A stretch of DNA of 30,306 nt from Bacteroidaceae bacterium (GTDB lineage Bacteria > Bacteroidota > Bacteroidia > Bacteroidales > Barnesiellaceae_A), in contig JAFZDG010000314.1 in the NCBI GenBank assembly GCA_017561285.1, positions 1 through 30,306 on the forward strand, in the 5' to 3' direction. Shown here in pieces: positions 7,442-15,744 of the stretch. The notes under the pieces were generated by a model, which saw nothing but the letters and a program-made list of their open reading frames with translations, was not told the DNA's origin and ran no database searches. Positions within the stretch are counted from its first letter, which is position 1, and each line of letters opens with the position of its first letter. A program made the translations under genes and the position numbers.

Positions 7442-8791
7442 ATGCACACACCTCTTATTATAATAGGAGCCGGCCCCGGTGGTTACGAAACCGCTGTGCT
7501 GGCAGCTCAAAGAGGCATAGAAGTTGTTCTTATTGAGGCAAGTGCCATTGGCGGCACCTGCCTCAATGAGGGCTGTATTCCCACCAAGTCGTTCTGCAAG
7601 AACGCACAAGTCATCAACGACCTCAAAGAGGCCGAGCTTTATGGCATTGAGAATGTAAGCTACAACTTCAATTTTGCCGCTGTGACCGAGCGCAAAAACA
7701 ATATCGTGGCACAGCTCAAACAAGGTGTTGCCACCCTATTGAGCAACAAACTTATACACCTTGTTGAGGGTAAAGCCCAATTTGTAGATGCTCACACCGT
7801 AGAGGTAAACGGCGAACAATACAGCGCCGACAACATTATCATCGCAACCGGCTCGGTAAGTAAATTCTTACCCATCGAGGGCGCACACCTTCCCGGTGTT
7901 CTCACATCGAAAGAGATGCTCGAACTCACCGAGATACCTCGCCGCCTTTGTGTGATTGGTGCCGGTGTTATCGGATTGGAGTTTGCCTCTATCTTCAACA
8001 GTTTCGGCAGCGAAGTTACTGTTGTGGAATTTTGCAAAGAGGTACTTCCCCGCTTTGACACCGATATTGCCAAACGCCTCAAACAAAGCTTGTCGAAACG
8101 CGGTATCGAAATACTCACCCAAACAGGTGTTACCGCCATCAAACAAGAGGGCGAAGAGATGCAAGTTTCGTACTCTCGCAAAGGAAAAGAGGAGAGCATA
8201 ACAGTCGACCGCGTATTGATGGCTGTAGGTCGTCGTGCCAATACCGACTCACTCAACCTTGCCGATGTAGGCATCGAATTTACTCCTGCCGGTATCAAGG
8301 TCAACGAGATGATGCAAACCAACATTCCGCACATCTACGCTATTGGCGATGTAACCGGAGGCATAATGCTTGCTCACGCAGCTACTTGGCATGGTATTCG
8401 TGCGCTCAATCACATATGTGGCAACGACAACGATGGTATTCGCCTCGATGTTATTCCGGCAGCCGTCTTCACCGTTCCCGAAGTTGCCACCGTTGGTCTT
8501 ACCGAAGATGAATGCAAAGACAAAGGTATTGCATACCGCTGTGGCAAAGCATTCTTCCGAGCCAATGGCAAGGCATTGTGTATGAACGAGCCTGACGGCC
8601 TATGCAAAGTCATAGCCGATGCCGAGGGCAAATTGTTGGGATGCCACCTCTATGGTCCCCACGCCGCCGACTTGGTACAAGAAGTGTGCGCACTGATTTC
8701 TACCGGTGCTACTGTTGACCAGCTCAAGCACATCATACACACCCATCCCACATTGGGCGAGGTGATACAAACTGCTGCTCACACAATGTAA
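7442..8791 (+). CDS. lpdA: dihydrolipoyl dehydrogenase (E3 / L protein)
   Basis: 449 residues, a full-length flavin disulfide reductase. It reoxidises dihydrolipoyl groups with NAD+. Motifs in order: FAD-binding GAGPGGYETA (9-18), redox-active disulfide C40-LNEG-C45 in GGTCLNEGCIPTK, NAD-binding VIGAGVIGLEFASIF near 175-190, FAD motif IYAIGDVTGG, and the C-terminal catalytic His-Glu dyad H435-PTLG-E440 in the dimer interface. Position as the last gene of the gcv operon indicates a dedicated L protein, though E3 enzymes can also serve 2-oxoacid dehydrogenases. A strong terminator follows 24 nt after the stop. Confidence 0.96.
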   Translation: MHTPLIIIGAGPGGYETAVLAAQRGIEVVLIEASAIGGTCLNEGCIPTKSFCKNAQVINDLKEAELYGIENVSYNFNFAAVTERKNNIVAQLKQGVATLLSNKLIHLVEGKAQFVDAHTVEVNGEQYSADNIIIATGSVSKFLPIEGAHLPGVLTSKEMLELTEIPRRLCVIGAGVIGLEFASIFNSFGSEVTVVEFCKEVLPRFDTDIAKRLKQSLSKRGIEILTQTGVTAIKQEGEEMQVSYSRKGKEESITVDRVLMAVGRRANTDSLNLADVGIEFTPAGIKVNEMMQTNIPHIYAIGDVTGGIMLAHAATWHGIRALNHICGNDNDGIRLDVIPAAVFTVPEVATVGLTEDECKDKGIAYRCGKAFFRANGKALCMNEPDGLCKVIADAEGKLLGCHLYGPHAADLVQEVCALISTGATVDQLKHIIHTHPTLGEVIQTAAHTM

Positions 8792-8815
8792 TCACACTTT
8801 CTTGCAGAAAGAATA

Positions 8816-8850
8816 ATGAGGTTGTTGACACTGACAGCCTCATTTTTTTT
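8816..8850 (+). terminator. rho-independent terminator of the lplA-gcv-lpdA operon
   Basis: ATGAGGTTGT (8816-8825) pairs with ACAGCCTCAT (8834-8843) with one G-T pair and an 8-nt loop, followed by an unbroken run of T to 8850. Confidence 0.9.
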
Positions 8851-8915
8851 GCACCCACAATCGGCCTATCGCGACACTATCTGTACAAACAATCTTTCAT
8901 TGTCAATTGTTATAG

Positions 8916-8935
8916 TATGAGATTTTCACCTCATA
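8916..8935. promoter_or_regulatory. inverted repeat upstream of rubrerythrin
   Basis: TATGAG (8916-8921) and CTCATA (8930-8935) form a perfect 6-bp inverted repeat with an 8-bp spacer, 16 bp before the rubrerythrin ATG. No clear TAnnTTTG promoter was found in the 101 nt between the gcv terminator and this gene. The repeat may be an operator or the start of the mRNA; it could also be chance. Confidence 0.3.
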
Positions 8936-8951
8936 ATAAATAACTCGAACA

Positions 8952-9527
8952 ATGAAAAACATTCATGGAACCATCACCGAGCAGAATCTGTTAAAGGCTT
9001 TTGCCGGAGAGTCGCAAGCACGCAATCGCTACAATCTTTTTGCCGAAGTAGCCAAACAAGAAGGCTACGAACAAATTATGGGCATCTTTGCCGAGACAGC
9101 CGAGCAAGAGTATGCCCACGCCTCACGCTTTTTCAAGTTTCTCGATGGCGGTATGGTAACGATTACGGCCGAATATCCGGCAGGACGCATAGGAACAACC
9201 ACCGAAAACCTGCTCGAAGCCGCCGAGGGCGAGAAGTTGGAATGGAGTACACTCTACTACGACTTTGAACAAACTGCTATTGATGAAGGATTTAAAGACG
9301 TGGCTGCCGCCTTCAAGAAAATTGCCGAGGTCGAATCTTTCCACGAATGGCGTTATCGCCGCATGCTGCAACGACTCGAAGAGGGCACAATGTTTATGCG
9401 CGATGAAGCCATCGTTTGGCAATGTCGCAACTGCGGCTACATACACGAAGATGTAAAACCCCCTTTGGTATGCCCGGCGTGCCTCGTAGAGCGAGCCTAC
9501 TTTGAGCCGAAACGCAACAATTACTAA
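8952..9527 (+). CDS. rbr: rubrerythrin (NADH peroxidase-type)
   Basis: 191 residues, standard rubrerythrin. An N-terminal ferritin-like four-helix diiron domain (about 1-150) supplies ligands in AGESQA (E20), E53-x-x-H56, E94/E97 and E127-x-x-x-H131. A C-terminal rubredoxin domain has C158-x-x-C161 and C174-x-x-C177. The order diiron then rubredoxin is that of classical rubrerythrins, which reduce hydrogen peroxide in the cytoplasm of anaerobes with electrons from NADH or rubredoxin reductase. It stands alone between two terminators, so it is probably a single-gene transcript, and oxidative-stress control is expected but no named site can be read. Confidence 0.96.
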   Translation: MKNIHGTITEQNLLKAFAGESQARNRYNLFAEVAKQEGYEQIMGIFAETAEQEYAHASRFFKFLDGGMVTITAEYPAGRIGTTTENLLEAAEGEKLEWSTLYYDFEQTAIDEGFKDVAAAFKKIAEVESFHEWRYRRMLQRLEEGTMFMRDEAIVWQCRNCGYIHEDVKPPLVCPACLVERAYFEPKRNNY

Positions 9528-9553
9528 ATATTATATAGTCCCGATTAAATAGA

Positions 9554-9583
9554 AATGGCCTACCGCGAAACCGGCAGGCCATT
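9554..9583. terminator. hairpin between the convergent rbr and tnaA genes
   Basis: AATGGCCT (9554-9561) pairs with AGGCCATT (9576-9583), extended by CCG/CGG inside. T-richness after the stem is modest on both strands. Position between the two stop codons suggests a bidirectional terminator. Confidence 0.7.
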
Positions 9584-9616
9584 CTATTGCGAAACTAAAA
9601 GTTATCTCTGTACCAA

Positions 9617-10996
9617 TTATTCTTCAACGGGAGCAAGTTTCACAGTGAAGTGACGCATAAGCTCTGTTTCCCAAACAATCTTATAACCATGTTTGATTTG
9701 ATCGCGGCGATCGAACACATTCTTCAATGCAGCTGCGATAACATCCATGTGATTGTTAGTATATACACGACGAGCGATGCAGAGACGAAGGAGGTCGAGA
9801 CCACCAAAACGGTTCTCACGAGTTACGGGATCACGGTCAGCAAGGATGTAACCGATTTCGCAACCACGAATACCGGCCTCAAGATAAAGCTCGATAGCGA
9901 GAGTTTGTGCGGGGAACTCCTCTTTGGGAACGTTAGTAAGTACGCGGTCTGCGTCAACGAAGATAGCGTGACCACCTACGGGACGTTGATAAGGAATACC
10001 ATACTCATCGAGTTTAGCAGCAAGGTATTGTACTTGTTTGATACGAGTTTCGATGTTGTCGAGCTCAGTATTCTCATCAAGACCTACTGCAAGAGCATCC
10101 ATATCACGACCGTTAAGACCACCGTATGTCAAGAAGCCCTCGAAAGGAATACAGAAAAGTTTTGCACACTCATAGAAATCTTCGTGACGAGTAGCGATGA
10201 AACCACCCATATTTACGAGACCGTCTTTCTTAGCCGACATTGTCATAGCATCGGCATAAGTGTACATCTCTTTTACGATTTCTTTGATAGTCTTGTCGGC
10301 ATAACCGGCCTCACGAGTTTTAATGAAGTATGCGTTCTCAACGAAGCGAGCTGAGTCAAATACAATGCGTTTGTTGTATTTCTCGGCGATAGCTTTCACA
10401 GCGCGAAGGTTCTCCATAGAAACGGGTTGACCACCGGCAGTGTTGTTTGTTACTGTTACGATAATGAAAGGTACTTTGTCGCCGTTCTCAGCCAATACTT
10501 TTTCAAGTTTAGCGGGGTCAACATTACCTTTGAAGGGGTGCTCGAGTTGAGTATCTTTTGCCTCATCGATAGTGCAGTCAACAGCAAAAGCTTTACGGCT
10601 CTCGATGTGACCTTTTGTAGTATCGAAGTGAGAGTTACCGGGAACGATGTCACCAGCTTTAACGAGGTGGCTGAAGAGTACGTTCTCAGCACCACGACCT
10701 TGGTGAGTGGGTATTACATACTCAAAACCGGTAAGACGGCAGATAGTCTCTTTCAAACGGAAGAAAGAAGAAGAACCGGCATAGCTCTCATCACCCATCA
10801 TCATAGCAGCCCATTGACGGTCGCTCATAGCGCCTGTACCTGAGTCTGTAAGACAGTCGATGTAAACATAGTCAGATTTCAAACCAAACAAGTTGTAATG
10901 AGCTTCTTTGAGCCATTGTTCACGCTCTTCGCGAGTACTTTTGCGAAGGGGTTCTACCATCTTGATTTTCCAAGATTCTGCAAATGGTAATTCCAT
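9617..10996 (-). CDS. tnaA: tryptophanase (tryptophan indole-lyase)
   Basis: 459 residues, full length. This PLP enzyme of the beta-eliminating lyase family splits tryptophan into indole, pyruvate and ammonia. Conserved segments are LTDSGTGAMSDRQWAAMMMGDESYAGS (in part), THQGRGAENV, HFDTTKGH, DSARFVENAYFIKTREA and the PLP-lysine site SAKKDG (K256/K257). The close relative tyrosine phenol-lyase was considered: the end of this protein reads LMRHFTVKL, with histidine where tyrosine phenol-lyases have phenylalanine, and FDTTKGH and IRGCEIG resemble tryptophanase, so tryptophanase is favoured. No tnaC-like leader peptide precedes it and no tnaB permease follows. Confidence 0.9.
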   Translation of the reverse strand: MELPFAESWKIKMVEPLRKSTREEREQWLKEAHYNLFGLKSDYVYIDCLTDSGTGAMSDRQWAAMMMGDESYAGSSSFFRLKETICRLTGFEYVIPTHQGRGAENVLFSHLVKAGDIVPGNSHFDTTKGHIESRKAFAVDCTIDEAKDTQLEHPFKGNVDPAKLEKVLAENGDKVPFIIVTVTNNTAGGQPVSMENLRAVKAIAEKYNKRIVFDSARFVENAYFIKTREAGYADKTIKEIVKEMYTYADAMTMSAKKDGLVNMGGFIATRHEDFYECAKLFCIPFEGFLTYGGLNGRDMDALAVGLDENTELDNIETRIKQVQYLAAKLDEYGIPYQRPVGGHAIFVDADRVLTNVPKEEFPAQTLAIELYLEAGIRGCEIGYILADRDPVTRENRFGGLDLLRLCIARRVYTNNHMDVIAAALKNVFDRRDQIKHGYKIVWETELMRHFTVKLAPVEE

Positions 10997-11078
10997 ATCA
11001 AAATATTTTATAAGATTAATATTATTTGCCTATGCTTCCTTTCAATATAGAACAAAAGACTTAATTATCTTTTCTTCA

Positions 11079-11095
11079 CAGTGCTTAAAGCACTG
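11079..11095. promoter_or_regulatory. perfect palindrome at the tnaA transcription start
   Basis: CAGTGCTTAAAGCACTG is a perfect 8-bp inverted repeat around one central base. Read on the minus strand it begins immediately after the predicted -7 box of tnaA (11103-11096), so the transcription start would fall inside it. That is the expected place for a repressor operator; it could also form a hairpin at the 5' end of the mRNA. Confidence 0.55.
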
Positions 11096-11103
11096 CAAAG
11101 GTA
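11096..11103 (-). promoter_or_regulatory. predicted -7 box of tnaA
   Basis: Minus strand TACCTTTG matches the Bacteroidetes -7 consensus exactly, about 100 nt upstream of the tnaA start. No TTTG lies at the expected -33 spacing, which may mean the promoter needs an activator. Confidence 0.6.
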
Positions 11104-11351
11104 GTCATTTATTGTGAAAGAATGACCTTTTTGTGAATAAAAAATCAAACTAATTTCGTTTCTTAAACACATCGAAGATATTTGCCTCGTATATATTATC
11201 TTCTTCCCGGCTGTGACTTGCGCACCACACCTGCGCAAGAAACAGATTGTGACGAGCCTCTCCAACATATTGTCAAGGCATAGGGAAACAATGCAACGGC
11301 AAGAAATATTGTTTTTGCCATATTGTGATTGCAGCTTATTGTGTTTACAAT
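11104..11351. other. non-coding gap between tnaA promoter and the T9SS gene terminator
   Basis: No gene is supported here: the short open frames on either strand lack coding character, recognisable homology and a start context. The gap holds two direct copies of TTGTGAA upstream of the tnaA promoter (near 11112 and 11131) and one strong hairpin, listed separately. An unannotated small RNA cannot be excluded. Confidence 0.5.
11217..11239. other. unexplained GC-rich hairpin
   Basis: CTTGCGCA (11217-11224) and TGCGCAAG (11232-11239) form a perfect 8-bp stem with a 7-nt loop in an otherwise A/T-rich gap. No T run follows on either strand, so it is not a typical terminator. TGTGAC occurs just before it and again shortly after it. 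Confidence 0.4.
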
Positions 11352-11396
11352 ATAAAAAAGGGAGTCACTTCAATTTTTTATGCAAAATGACTCCCT
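11352..11396 (-). terminator. terminator of the T9SS adhesin-like gene
   Basis: On the minus strand AGGGAGTCA (11396-11388) pairs with TGACTCCCT (11367-11359), 9 bp with a 20-nt loop, and is followed by six T. It lies 23 nt past the stop codon at 11420. Confidence 0.85.
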
Positions 11397-11419
11397 CATC
11401 CAATCAAATACCCATATGA

Positions 11420-13750
11420 TTAGTTTATCACAACCCTTTCACCAACTATACTATCGGAACATTGTACTTTTATGATATAGAGTCCTTTGTGTAAATGCTC
11501 AAGACATATGATTTGTCGATACTGATTATTGCCGTCATACTCTCCTACAAGCATACCATTGGTGTTATATATTTGCACCTTTTCTATGGCAGATGATGAT
11601 GATAGTACCAATTGACAACCATCGGTCATAAATATTTCGGTAGTGTCATCGTTGGTTTTATTTACTCCATGATTGTCGGTAACATATACTTTCAAATTAT
11701 CTATAATCACATAACCATCGCCACATCCATCATAGACGAATCGGAACATTGGGGTAGATTCTTGTGTAACAGAAGTTATATCAATTTCATATTTATAGTC
11801 TACGATGTCGGTCGGATAAATATCAGCATACCATTCCCACGAATCACCACCATCGTTAGATACTTCCAGACATAAGTATGATGATTCCCATGCCGAATAG
11901 TAGTCCATTGTACATGAAAGTTTCACACTTTCACCTTCGGGGATATTGGAGTTGTCGAAAATGGGTGTTGTAATAGCACTTATAATATTGAAGAATTCAT
12001 TTGCTTCACTTGTAATAGAGGCAAAGTTTCCCTCAACATTAGAGCATTGTGTTGCTATCTCAAACCAGTTATCAAGTCGCCAATTGTACATTGCGTCTAT
12101 TTCATTGAGTTTTTCTATCTTCCAATTGTCGGGAGTAAGGTCTCCATCAAAGCATTGACTATAAGGAAGTTCTATTATAGCCATTTCGTCGGCCGAAATA
12201 TCTTTTTGAACGGGAAGAGAGAGTACTCCATCGGTATATAAAGCTTTGACAGAATAGGTGTAATAACCACTATATATTTCATTATCGGTGCATATAAGCT
12301 CCTCGCCCGCCGGTATATTTGCTATCTCGTTATTACCACGATATACTTTGTACGACTCTATCGAATACTCAGAACTTTTGGCTTCTTGCCAAGAGAGTGT
12401 AACAATGCCGTTATCAATGAATGCTTCGAGGTCTCGTGCCGGGTATCGAGTATTCATAGCAACCTGATCACCCACACGTTCCGACTCGCCATAAGGGTAC
12501 TCATAAACAGCAGCAACTTCGTAGGTATATACACCTTTAGCAACCCACGAATTACTCATTTCTCCAAGAGGTATTTCAACACCGGCAAGTACACCATTTA
12601 CATATACCGAGTAATATGCCGGCTGACGTTCTCCCTCCGGAGCATCCCATGTAATTGTCACATCACCCCAACCCTCTTCTGCATAGTATTCACTTACCAC
12701 TTGTACATTGGTTGGTGCATTAAAAGTACTCTCAGCGATGGTTACTTGCAACGAGGTCGCTTCTGAGCATCCCTGTTCATTTACAGCTTTCACCTCATAA
12801 GTATATGTGCCGGCCTCTTTTTCGGTTGTATCAATATAGGTAAGTGAGTATAGATGGTCGGCAATGAGTTCTCCATCGAGAAAGACTTGGTAATATGACA
12901 AGGGGGTATTCTCTTCTTCTACGGCATTGCGGCGATTAATTTTTGTTGAGTTATTGCCATCGAATGCTCGGTATGATTGCATAGCATTGCTGATGCTACG
13001 GTTGTTGTCTCTTTTCGAGCTGTATAGTGCATCGTTTGATGCTCCATCGGATGAAATTGTAATATCATCGATTGTCCATGAAAAGTATAACATAGACCAC
13101 TCACTCTCCATATCACTTTGAGCATGAAAAGCTATGCGGGTATTGGGCGTAGGCACTCCTAAGTATAGCGATACTTGCTGCCAATCGTCCAATCCGTTAT
13201 GATGATTGCGAGCATCCCATATGGTTTCCCATGTCTCTCCTCCATCACGACTCAATTCCACACAATATTTATCAACAAAATCGGGGTATTGTGCATACTC
13301 AAGCAACATAGGGTTGATATAATACCAAAAGTCGAGATAGACCGCATTATCGTATGAAGGCGTGATAAGCCATTCATCTTGGTTGTAGGCAATACCATCA
13401 TGATACCCCATATCCATATATACCATTGCACTACCCTCGCCATTTTTAATGTAGTATTCCCAGTTTTCCAATTCTTTAAAGTCTTCACCGGGGTAGCGAA
13501 ACCAAGAGCAACGATAGTCGGTGGTATTAAGTTTCTTTGTTTCCCAACCTTCCGATGGGAAAATATCTCCTTCAAAACCCTCGTGTGTTATTAAGGCCTC
13601 TCCACCGCCTCTTTGCCACGATAGCGATACTTTACAACCCTCAATATCTGCTTGCAGATTGGTTGGTGCTGCCGGAGTTTGTGCCTTCAACAATAAAACA
13701 GTTCCCATTGTCATCAACAATGCAAGAACAACTCTTTTTCTGTGTCCCAT
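11420..13750 (-). CDS. T9SS-secreted adhesin-like protein with fn3 and choice-of-anchor J domains
   Basis: 776 residues. A Sec signal peptide (about 1-24, ending LLLKAQ) is followed by an fn3 half-domain (28-46), a cleaved-adhesin/choice-of-anchor J jelly roll (about 57-235; FEGDIFPSEGW, ENWEYYIKNGEGSAMV, WLITPSYDNAVYLDFWYY, IDDITI), the remaining strands of the split fn3 (about 285-340), two further fn3 modules (about 345-520), a second anchor-J-like domain (about 530-685) and a C-terminal T9SS type A sorting domain (about 700-776; VQIYNTNGMLVGEY ... HLHKGLYIIKV). Known members are extracellular adhesins or carbohydrate or protease accessory modules; no catalytic domain is seen. The layout resembles adhesin regions of Porphyromonas gingipain/HagA proteins. 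It has its own promoter and terminator, directly downstream of the AraC-type regulator gene. Confidence 0.85.
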   Translation of the reverse strand: MGHRKRVVLALLMTMGTVLLLKAQTPAAPTNLQADIEGCKVSLSWQRGGGEALITHEGFEGDIFPSEGWETKKLNTTDYRCSWFRYPGEDFKELENWEYYIKNGEGSAMVYMDMGYHDGIAYNQDEWLITPSYDNAVYLDFWYYINPMLLEYAQYPDFVDKYCVELSRDGGETWETIWDARNHHNGLDDWQQVSLYLGVPTPNTRIAFHAQSDMESEWSMLYFSWTIDDITISSDGASNDALYSSKRDNNRSISNAMQSYRAFDGNNSTKINRRNAVEEENTPLSYYQVFLDGELIADHLYSLTYIDTTEKEAGTYTYEVKAVNEQGCSEATSLQVTIAESTFNAPTNVQVVSEYYAEEGWGDVTITWDAPEGERQPAYYSVYVNGVLAGVEIPLGEMSNSWVAKGVYTYEVAAVYEYPYGESERVGDQVAMNTRYPARDLEAFIDNGIVTLSWQEAKSSEYSIESYKVYRGNNEIANIPAGEELICTDNEIYSGYYTYSVKALYTDGVLSLPVQKDISADEMAIIELPYSQCFDGDLTPDNWKIEKLNEIDAMYNWRLDNWFEIATQCSNVEGNFASITSEANEFFNIISAITTPIFDNSNIPEGESVKLSCTMDYYSAWESSYLCLEVSNDGGDSWEWYADIYPTDIVDYKYEIDITSVTQESTPMFRFVYDGCGDGYVIIDNLKVYVTDNHGVNKTNDDTTEIFMTDGCQLVLSSSSAIEKVQIYNTNGMLVGEYDGNNQYRQIICLEHLHKGLYIIKVQCSDSIVGERVVIN

Positions 13751-13822
13751 AATAGTAGATTTAAAATAGGTTTATAAAAAATGTCGTTACTATTTACTTA
13801 TACCATCGAATGATGATAGCGA

Positions 13823-13854
13823 CAAATTTATGGAACACAGAAACTTATTACAAA
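13823..13854 (-). promoter_or_regulatory. promoter of the T9SS adhesin-like gene
   Basis: Minus strand TTTG (13854-13851), 20 bp, TAAATTTG (13830-13823). Both boxes match the Bacteroidetes consensus and spacing. The leader would be about 65 nt. Confidence 0.75.
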
Positions 13855-13862
13855 TTTTTACA

Positions 13863-13894
13863 AAAAACACAATTTCTATTTCTCGAAATAGAAA
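13863..13894 (-). terminator. terminator of the TPR/AraC regulator gene
   Basis: TTTCTATTT (13873-13881) and AAATAGAAA (13886-13894) form a 9-bp stem with a 4-nt loop; on the minus strand it is followed by TTGTGTTTTTTG. It lies 33 nt past the regulator's stop codon and almost abuts the next promoter. Confidence 0.75.
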
Positions 13895-13927
13895 GAAAAA
13901 CTAAGATAAAATGCTTATTGAATGTGG

Positions 13928-15613
13928 TCAGACTCTTTCTTTTGATATCTTTTGATACATCGAGGGTTTTATACCGGTGTATTGCGTAAAGACTCGAATG
14001 AAGTTGGCCTGCGATTTGTAACCGACACTTTCACTTATGGCCTTAATCGTATATAGACCGTAATTTTCGTTATCCGATATACGCTTCATAGCAACTTTCA
14101 CTCTACACTCGTTGAGCAGTGATCGAAAATTCATACCATACTCGTCATTTATTATTTGCGACACGTATCGGGTATTGCTACCAATGAGAGTAGCAAGTCG
14201 AGCTATGTTGAACTCACTATTACATATCTCTTCCTCATTTTCCATAACCTCGTTGATACCTTGAGATATTTGCACACGCAGTTCTTTGGAAATATTCAGG
14301 TTCGATTTGATACTCTTCGTTTCATCATCCACATCATCATCAACTGCAGTCTGTGCCGGAGTCTCTTTACTTTGCGATTCATACATTTCGCGCAGTTGTT
14401 GCATACGGTTTTTATAGTATTCTTCGCGTTTGAGAGCCTCTTGATTGCGATTGTATAATTCATTATACGCCGATACAAGATGACGCTTTTGCTTCCATAT
14501 ATACGCCAAGAGTATGCAACCCAATAACAAGCCGATGGATATGGTTAATATAAGCAGGCGCTGTTGAGATATTTTTTGTTCATCTTGATGTCTTTGTGCT
14601 GTGAGTTGAGATATTATCTCATTATTACTATCGAGTTCGTACAAAAATTGGGCATTCTTGAGGCTGTTAAATTCACGCTGATTAAATATAGAATCATTTA
14701 GTTCTATATACAGAGTTTTGTAGTATTGATGATTGCGATTATCTTTCTTGCGCTCGTATATACCGGCCAAATTTCCCAATGAAACCGCCAACAAGTCTAT
14801 TGTTCCGGTGGCACGAGCCAAGTTTTCGTTGAGATGAAAATATTTTAATGCAGAGTCGAGTTCATGGGTGTGAACATATATCTTAGCCAATCCATTATAA
14901 GCCGCACCTAAGCATTGTGTGCCAAGCTTTTCGGTCCGGGCTACTTGTACTGCTTGTTGATAGTATGGTATAGCTTCTCGCAATTTTCTCTCGCAAGACA
15001 ATAATATTGCATTACTTACGAGTAGGTCGTAATGATATCTTGCCCGGGTATCACTATCGTTCTCTTTCAGTATCTCATAGTAATTGCGAGCTTCGTCTGT
15101 TTTCTCACAGTAACACAACGAGCAAATAAGATTGTTAAGGGCATGGTTATAGAGGGCAATATCATGGCAAAGTTGCGCAGCATCAACCGATTTTTTATAA
15201 AACGAAACACTCTGCTCGTAGTCGCTATGTACACTGTATATATTGCCTATATAAATGTATATTTGCGATAGTATGTCATAAAGATTGTTGTTTTGAGATA
15301 TTTTCAATCCTCTGAGCCATATATCCATCGCCTCTGAATAGTTGTTCTTCTTATAATATAGGATTCCGGTTTTTAACATAGCATCGGCACACTTGCTTTT
15401 GTGCGCTGTTGTCATCGAATCGTTGTAGCGGTTGTAAAGAACACTATAATAAAATATAGCGCTATCAGACTTGGCTATATAATGTTTCTGACCATACTCA
15501 TACAAAGAGTCATTGGACAATGTTGCCATATACGAGATATCAACATTTGGCCATCCAATAAAGCATATGGTAGATATAGCTATAAAGAACAATGTACCTA
15601 TAATACGTTTCAT
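13928..15613 (-). CDS. transmembrane TPR sensor with AraC-type DNA-binding domain
   Basis: 561 residues. An N-terminal hydrophobic segment or signal (4-20) is followed by a TPR-rich region (about 40-320), a transmembrane helix near 353-373 (LLILTISIGLLLGCILLAYIW), a charged coiled-coil linker (about 385-420) and an AraC-family double helix-turn-helix (about 465-558, with IKAISESVGYKSQANFIRVF and FTQYTGIKPSMYQK). This is the Bacteroidetes one-component membrane regulator layout: the TPR part probably lies in the periplasm and the AraC domain binds DNA in the cytoplasm. It stands between a T9SS adhesin gene on the same strand and a divergent surface lipoprotein gene, which are plausible targets; its ligand or partner is unknown. 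Confidence 0.88.
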   Translation of the reverse strand: MKRIIGTLFFIAISTICFIGWPNVDISYMATLSNDSLYEYGQKHYIAKSDSAIFYYSVLYNRYNDSMTTAHKSKCADAMLKTGILYYKKNNYSEAMDIWLRGLKISQNNNLYDILSQIYIYIGNIYSVHSDYEQSVSFYKKSVDAAQLCHDIALYNHALNNLICSLCYCEKTDEARNYYEILKENDSDTRARYHYDLLVSNAILLSCERKLREAIPYYQQAVQVARTEKLGTQCLGAAYNGLAKIYVHTHELDSALKYFHLNENLARATGTIDLLAVSLGNLAGIYERKKDNRNHQYYKTLYIELNDSIFNQREFNSLKNAQFLYELDSNNEIISQLTAQRHQDEQKISQQRLLILTISIGLLLGCILLAYIWKQKRHLVSAYNELYNRNQEALKREEYYKNRMQQLREMYESQSKETPAQTAVDDDVDDETKSIKSNLNISKELRVQISQGINEVMENEEEICNSEFNIARLATLIGSNTRYVSQIINDEYGMNFRSLLNECRVKVAMKRISDNENYGLYTIKAISESVGYKSQANFIRVFTQYTGIKPSMYQKISKERV

Positions 15614-15639
15614 TACATCAATCGTTAATGACGACTATG

Positions 15640-15671
15640 CAAAGGTAATGAAAGGTGTGTGAAGAAACAAA
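15640..15671 (-). promoter_or_regulatory. promoter of the TPR/AraC regulator gene
   Basis: Minus strand TTTG (15671-15668), 20 bp, TACCTTTG (15647-15640): an exact consensus promoter with a short leader of about 20 nt. Confidence 0.8.
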
Positions 15672-15744
15672 CAGCACATATAAAAAAGAAAAACAGCACC
15701 GTTTCATATGTCTATTATTCTATAACGCAATACACCCGCAATAT

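Noticed and set aside
9650..10843. Long plus-strand open frames opposite tnaA (234 and 138 codons)
   Set aside because: They mirror the strongly biased codons of tnaA, have no recognisable domain and no promoter or start context; tnaA is certain on the other strand.
10997..11095. TnaC-like leader peptide before tnaA
   Set aside because: On the minus strand the leader has no ATG or GTG and no TGG codon, so a tryptophan-containing leader peptide is not possible there.
11065..11419. Short open frames of 67-68 codons in the tnaA upstream gap
   Set aside because: They run through the promoter, palindrome and terminator hairpin, and show no coding character or family resemblance.
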